Shown: piece by piece, positions 40,859 through 41,884 of the stretch
Layout of the letters: each line of letters begins with the position of its first letter
Position numbering within the stretch: the first letter of the stretch is position 1
NCBI GenBank assembly: GCA_002413045.1
Contig: DHWF01000024.1
Coordinates: 1-41,884 of the forward strand
Reading direction: 5' to 3'
DNA length: 41,884 nucleotides
Source: Chloroflexi bacterium UBA5189
Lineage (GTDB): Bacteria > Chloroflexota > Limnocylindria > Limnocylindrales > CSP1-4
The notes under the pieces: model-generated
What the model was told of the DNA's origin: nothing
What the model saw: the letters and a program-made list of their open reading frames with translations, nothing else
Database searches by the model: none
Position numbers and translations under genes: made by a program

Positions 40859-41428
40859 CTACTCTCGTTTGGGTCCTCGTCCTGCTGGCCAGCGACCGTC
40901 GAAGACGACCTCCTCGCGAGGAAACCGCGCCTTGCCCGGCGCCGCCTTCGGGGCGCGCGCCTCCTTCGTCGGGTGCCCGACGACCACGAGTGTTCTCACG
41001 AACCACCCATCCGGCAGCGCGAGCAGGTCGCCGACGAGCGGCCGTATCCCCGGCATGATCCAGGCGATCCCCGCTCCAAGCCCAAGGTTGGTCGCGCCGA
41101 TCAGCATTCGTTCCGCGGCGCGGCCCTCGTCGAACGCATGCGAGATCGCGTCGCCGGCGGGCAGCACGATGGCGATGGCGGCCCGCGCCGTCGCCAGCGA
41201 GCGCGTCTGCGGCAGGCCCGCCTCGTGGAGCCGCAACAGGACGTCGCGGTCTCGAACCACGATGAACCGCCATGGCTGCGTGTTCGTGCTGCTGCCGCTC
41301 CAGCGCGCGACGTCGGCAAGGGCTGCGAGCTCGTCGCTGGTTGGTGCCTCGTCGGTGAACTGTCGGATCTGCCGGACACGAAGCAGCGGACGAAGGGTCT
41401 CGAGCGGCGGGCGGTCCGGGTCTGGCAC
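40859..41428 (-). CDS. Nitroreductase family FMN-dependent oxidoreductase
   Basis: A 189 aa protein with the N-terminal FMN phosphate-binding pattern RQIRQFTDEAP, the WSGSSTNTQPWRFIVVRDRD segment, and the C-terminal Gly-rich GATNLGLGAGIAWI with VVVGHPTKEARAPK. This is the usual single-domain nitroreductase layout. The substrate is unknown. It starts at GTG 41428 with CACAGT 6 nt upstream on this strand. Together with the deazaflavin-type oxidoreductase and DHFR-family reductase it makes a local group of small reductases. Confidence 0.9.
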   Translation of the reverse strand: MPDPDRPPLETLRPLLRVRQIRQFTDEAPTSDELAALADVARWSGSSTNTQPWRFIVVRDRDVLLRLHEAGLPQTRSLATARAAIAIVLPAGDAISHAFDEGRAAERMLIGATNLGLGAGIAWIMPGIRPLVGDLLALPDGWFVRTLVVVGHPTKEARAPKAAPGKARFPREEVVFDGRWPAGRGPKRE

Positions 41429-41434
41429 GACGGA

Positions 41435-41440
41435 ACTGTG
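41435..41440 (-). promoter_or_regulatory. -10 box (CACAGT) for nitroreductase gene
   Basis: On the minus strand CACAGT is exactly 6 nt before GTG 41428 and no Shine-Dalgarno is present, another predicted leaderless start. Confidence 0.45.
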
Positions 41441-41477
41441 CCACGGACGCCGATGCGTCGCCTAGGTTGCGATGCGG

Positions 41478-41884
41478 CTAGTGGACGATCAACGTCACCG
41501 TCGCGGTGTGGACGAGGCCGCTGCTGGTCGCGGTGATCGTGATCGTGTACGTACGCTTGGTGGTCCGGCGCGTCGTCGTGACGGTCAGCGTGGACGAGCC
41601 GGTGCCGGTTACCGTCGTCTGGCTGAAGCTCATCGTGAGTCCGTTCGCCCCCGGCGAGATGCTCGACGCAAGGGTCACCGTGCCGGTGAAGCCATTGAGC
41701 GCCGTGACCGTGACGCCGTAGGTCGTGGACGCTCCCCGCGAGATCGTTCGCGAGGTCGGTGTCACCGACAGGCTGAAGTCCGGCGGCGGCGGCGGCGTCG
41801 GCGTCGCCGACCGCTCGTTGGATCGGGTCCCCGTTCCTGCGCTGTTGATGGCCGCGACCTGGTAGTAGTAGGTCGTGCCGTTCG
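41478..41884 (-). CDS. Surface/secreted protein with Fn3 and beta-sandwich repeat, C-terminal part
   Basis: Only the last 135 or so residues are in the window; the gene continues past 41884. The visible part opens with the end of a fibronectin type III domain (NGTTYYYQVAAINSAGTGTRSNERSATP), then a Pro linker, then an Ig-like Thr/Ser-rich beta-sandwich domain (DFSLSVTPTSRTISRGAS...GFTGTVTLASS...SSTLTVTTTRRTTKRTYTITITATSSGLVHTATVTLIV) that ends the protein. Such domains are typical of secreted or cell-surface proteins, often with glycan-binding or enzymatic partners upstream. No sorting signal or membrane anchor is seen at the C-terminus. Confidence 0.85.
   Translation of the reverse strand, partial: NGTTYYYQVAAINSAGTGTRSNERSATPTPPPPPDFSLSVTPTSRTISRGASTTYGVTVTALNGFTGTVTLASSISPGANGLTMSFSQTTVTGTGSSTLTVTTTRRTTKRTYTITITATSSGLVHTATVTLIVH

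Noticed and set aside
1..41884. tRNA or rRNA genes
   Set aside because: I saw no cloverleaf with a TTCGANTC-type arm in context, and no rRNA-like conserved blocks, though a tRNA scan would be decisive.

Overview
The window is high-GC DNA from a bacterial chromosome. I see no phage genes, transposase, CRISPR array, rRNA or tRNA. The gene content suits a free-living Chloroflexota lineage (Limnocylindria-like is my best guess), with Actinobacteriota as the alternative. That content is a dnaG-rpoD operon, several 1000+ aa zinc-ribbon/cyclase/AAA/TPR proteins, a deazaflavin-type oxidoreductase, an acyl-ACP desaturase, and many promoters whose -10 box lies 6-9 nt from the start codon. The taxonomic call is inference from style, not from a marker gene comparison.

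Layout. 1-3113 (minus): rpoD (runs off the left edge) and dnaG, behind a dense cluster of TTGACA/TGTCAA inverted repeats. 3319-6737 (plus): a tight redox operon with a small membrane protein, ApbE flavin transferase, a two-haem membrane cytochrome, a NuoF-like flavoprotein and a ferredoxin. 6757-12540: acyltransferase/SGNH membrane protein, pirin, two small membrane proteins, acyl-ACP desaturase, cold-shock protein with a structured leader. 12658-16044: translationally coupled sugar cassette (GT4, an unrecognised probable (alpha/alpha)6 protein, GH130 phosphorylase). 16290-28076: signalling block with a cyclase-AAA-TPR protein, a ferredoxin-cyclase fusion, a LuxR-type AAA regulator, a J-domain/TM/PASTA protein, a REC-GAF-EAL c-di-GMP phosphodiesterase and a Crp/Fnr regulator. 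28122-30403: a MEDS-TetR fusion regulator coupled to a Rieske oxygenase. 30444-31915: small membrane protein, lipoprotein, and a secreted LEA-like 11-mer repeat protein. 32203-39064: two more cyclase-AAA-TPR giants. 39168-41884: deazaflavin-type oxidoreductase plus MarR, a DHFR-family reductase, a nitroreductase, and a surface protein with an Fn3 end that runs off the right edge.

How the parts may work together. Four class III cyclase domains, one Crp-type regulator and one EAL protein within 23 kb suggest nucleotide second-messenger signalling. One cyclase carries a ferredoxin domain, so redox state could be its input. The 3.3-6.7 kb operon looks like a membrane electron-transfer module.

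The most unusual non-coding signal is a set of five intergenic elements of about 150-190 bp in three sequence families (I at 10931 and 23916; II at 16064 and 25565; III at 31984). Each is built as an outer inverted repeat enclosing an inner inverted repeat, and four of the five lie just upstream of a gene. They carry no transposase and look like MITE/REP-type cruciform elements.
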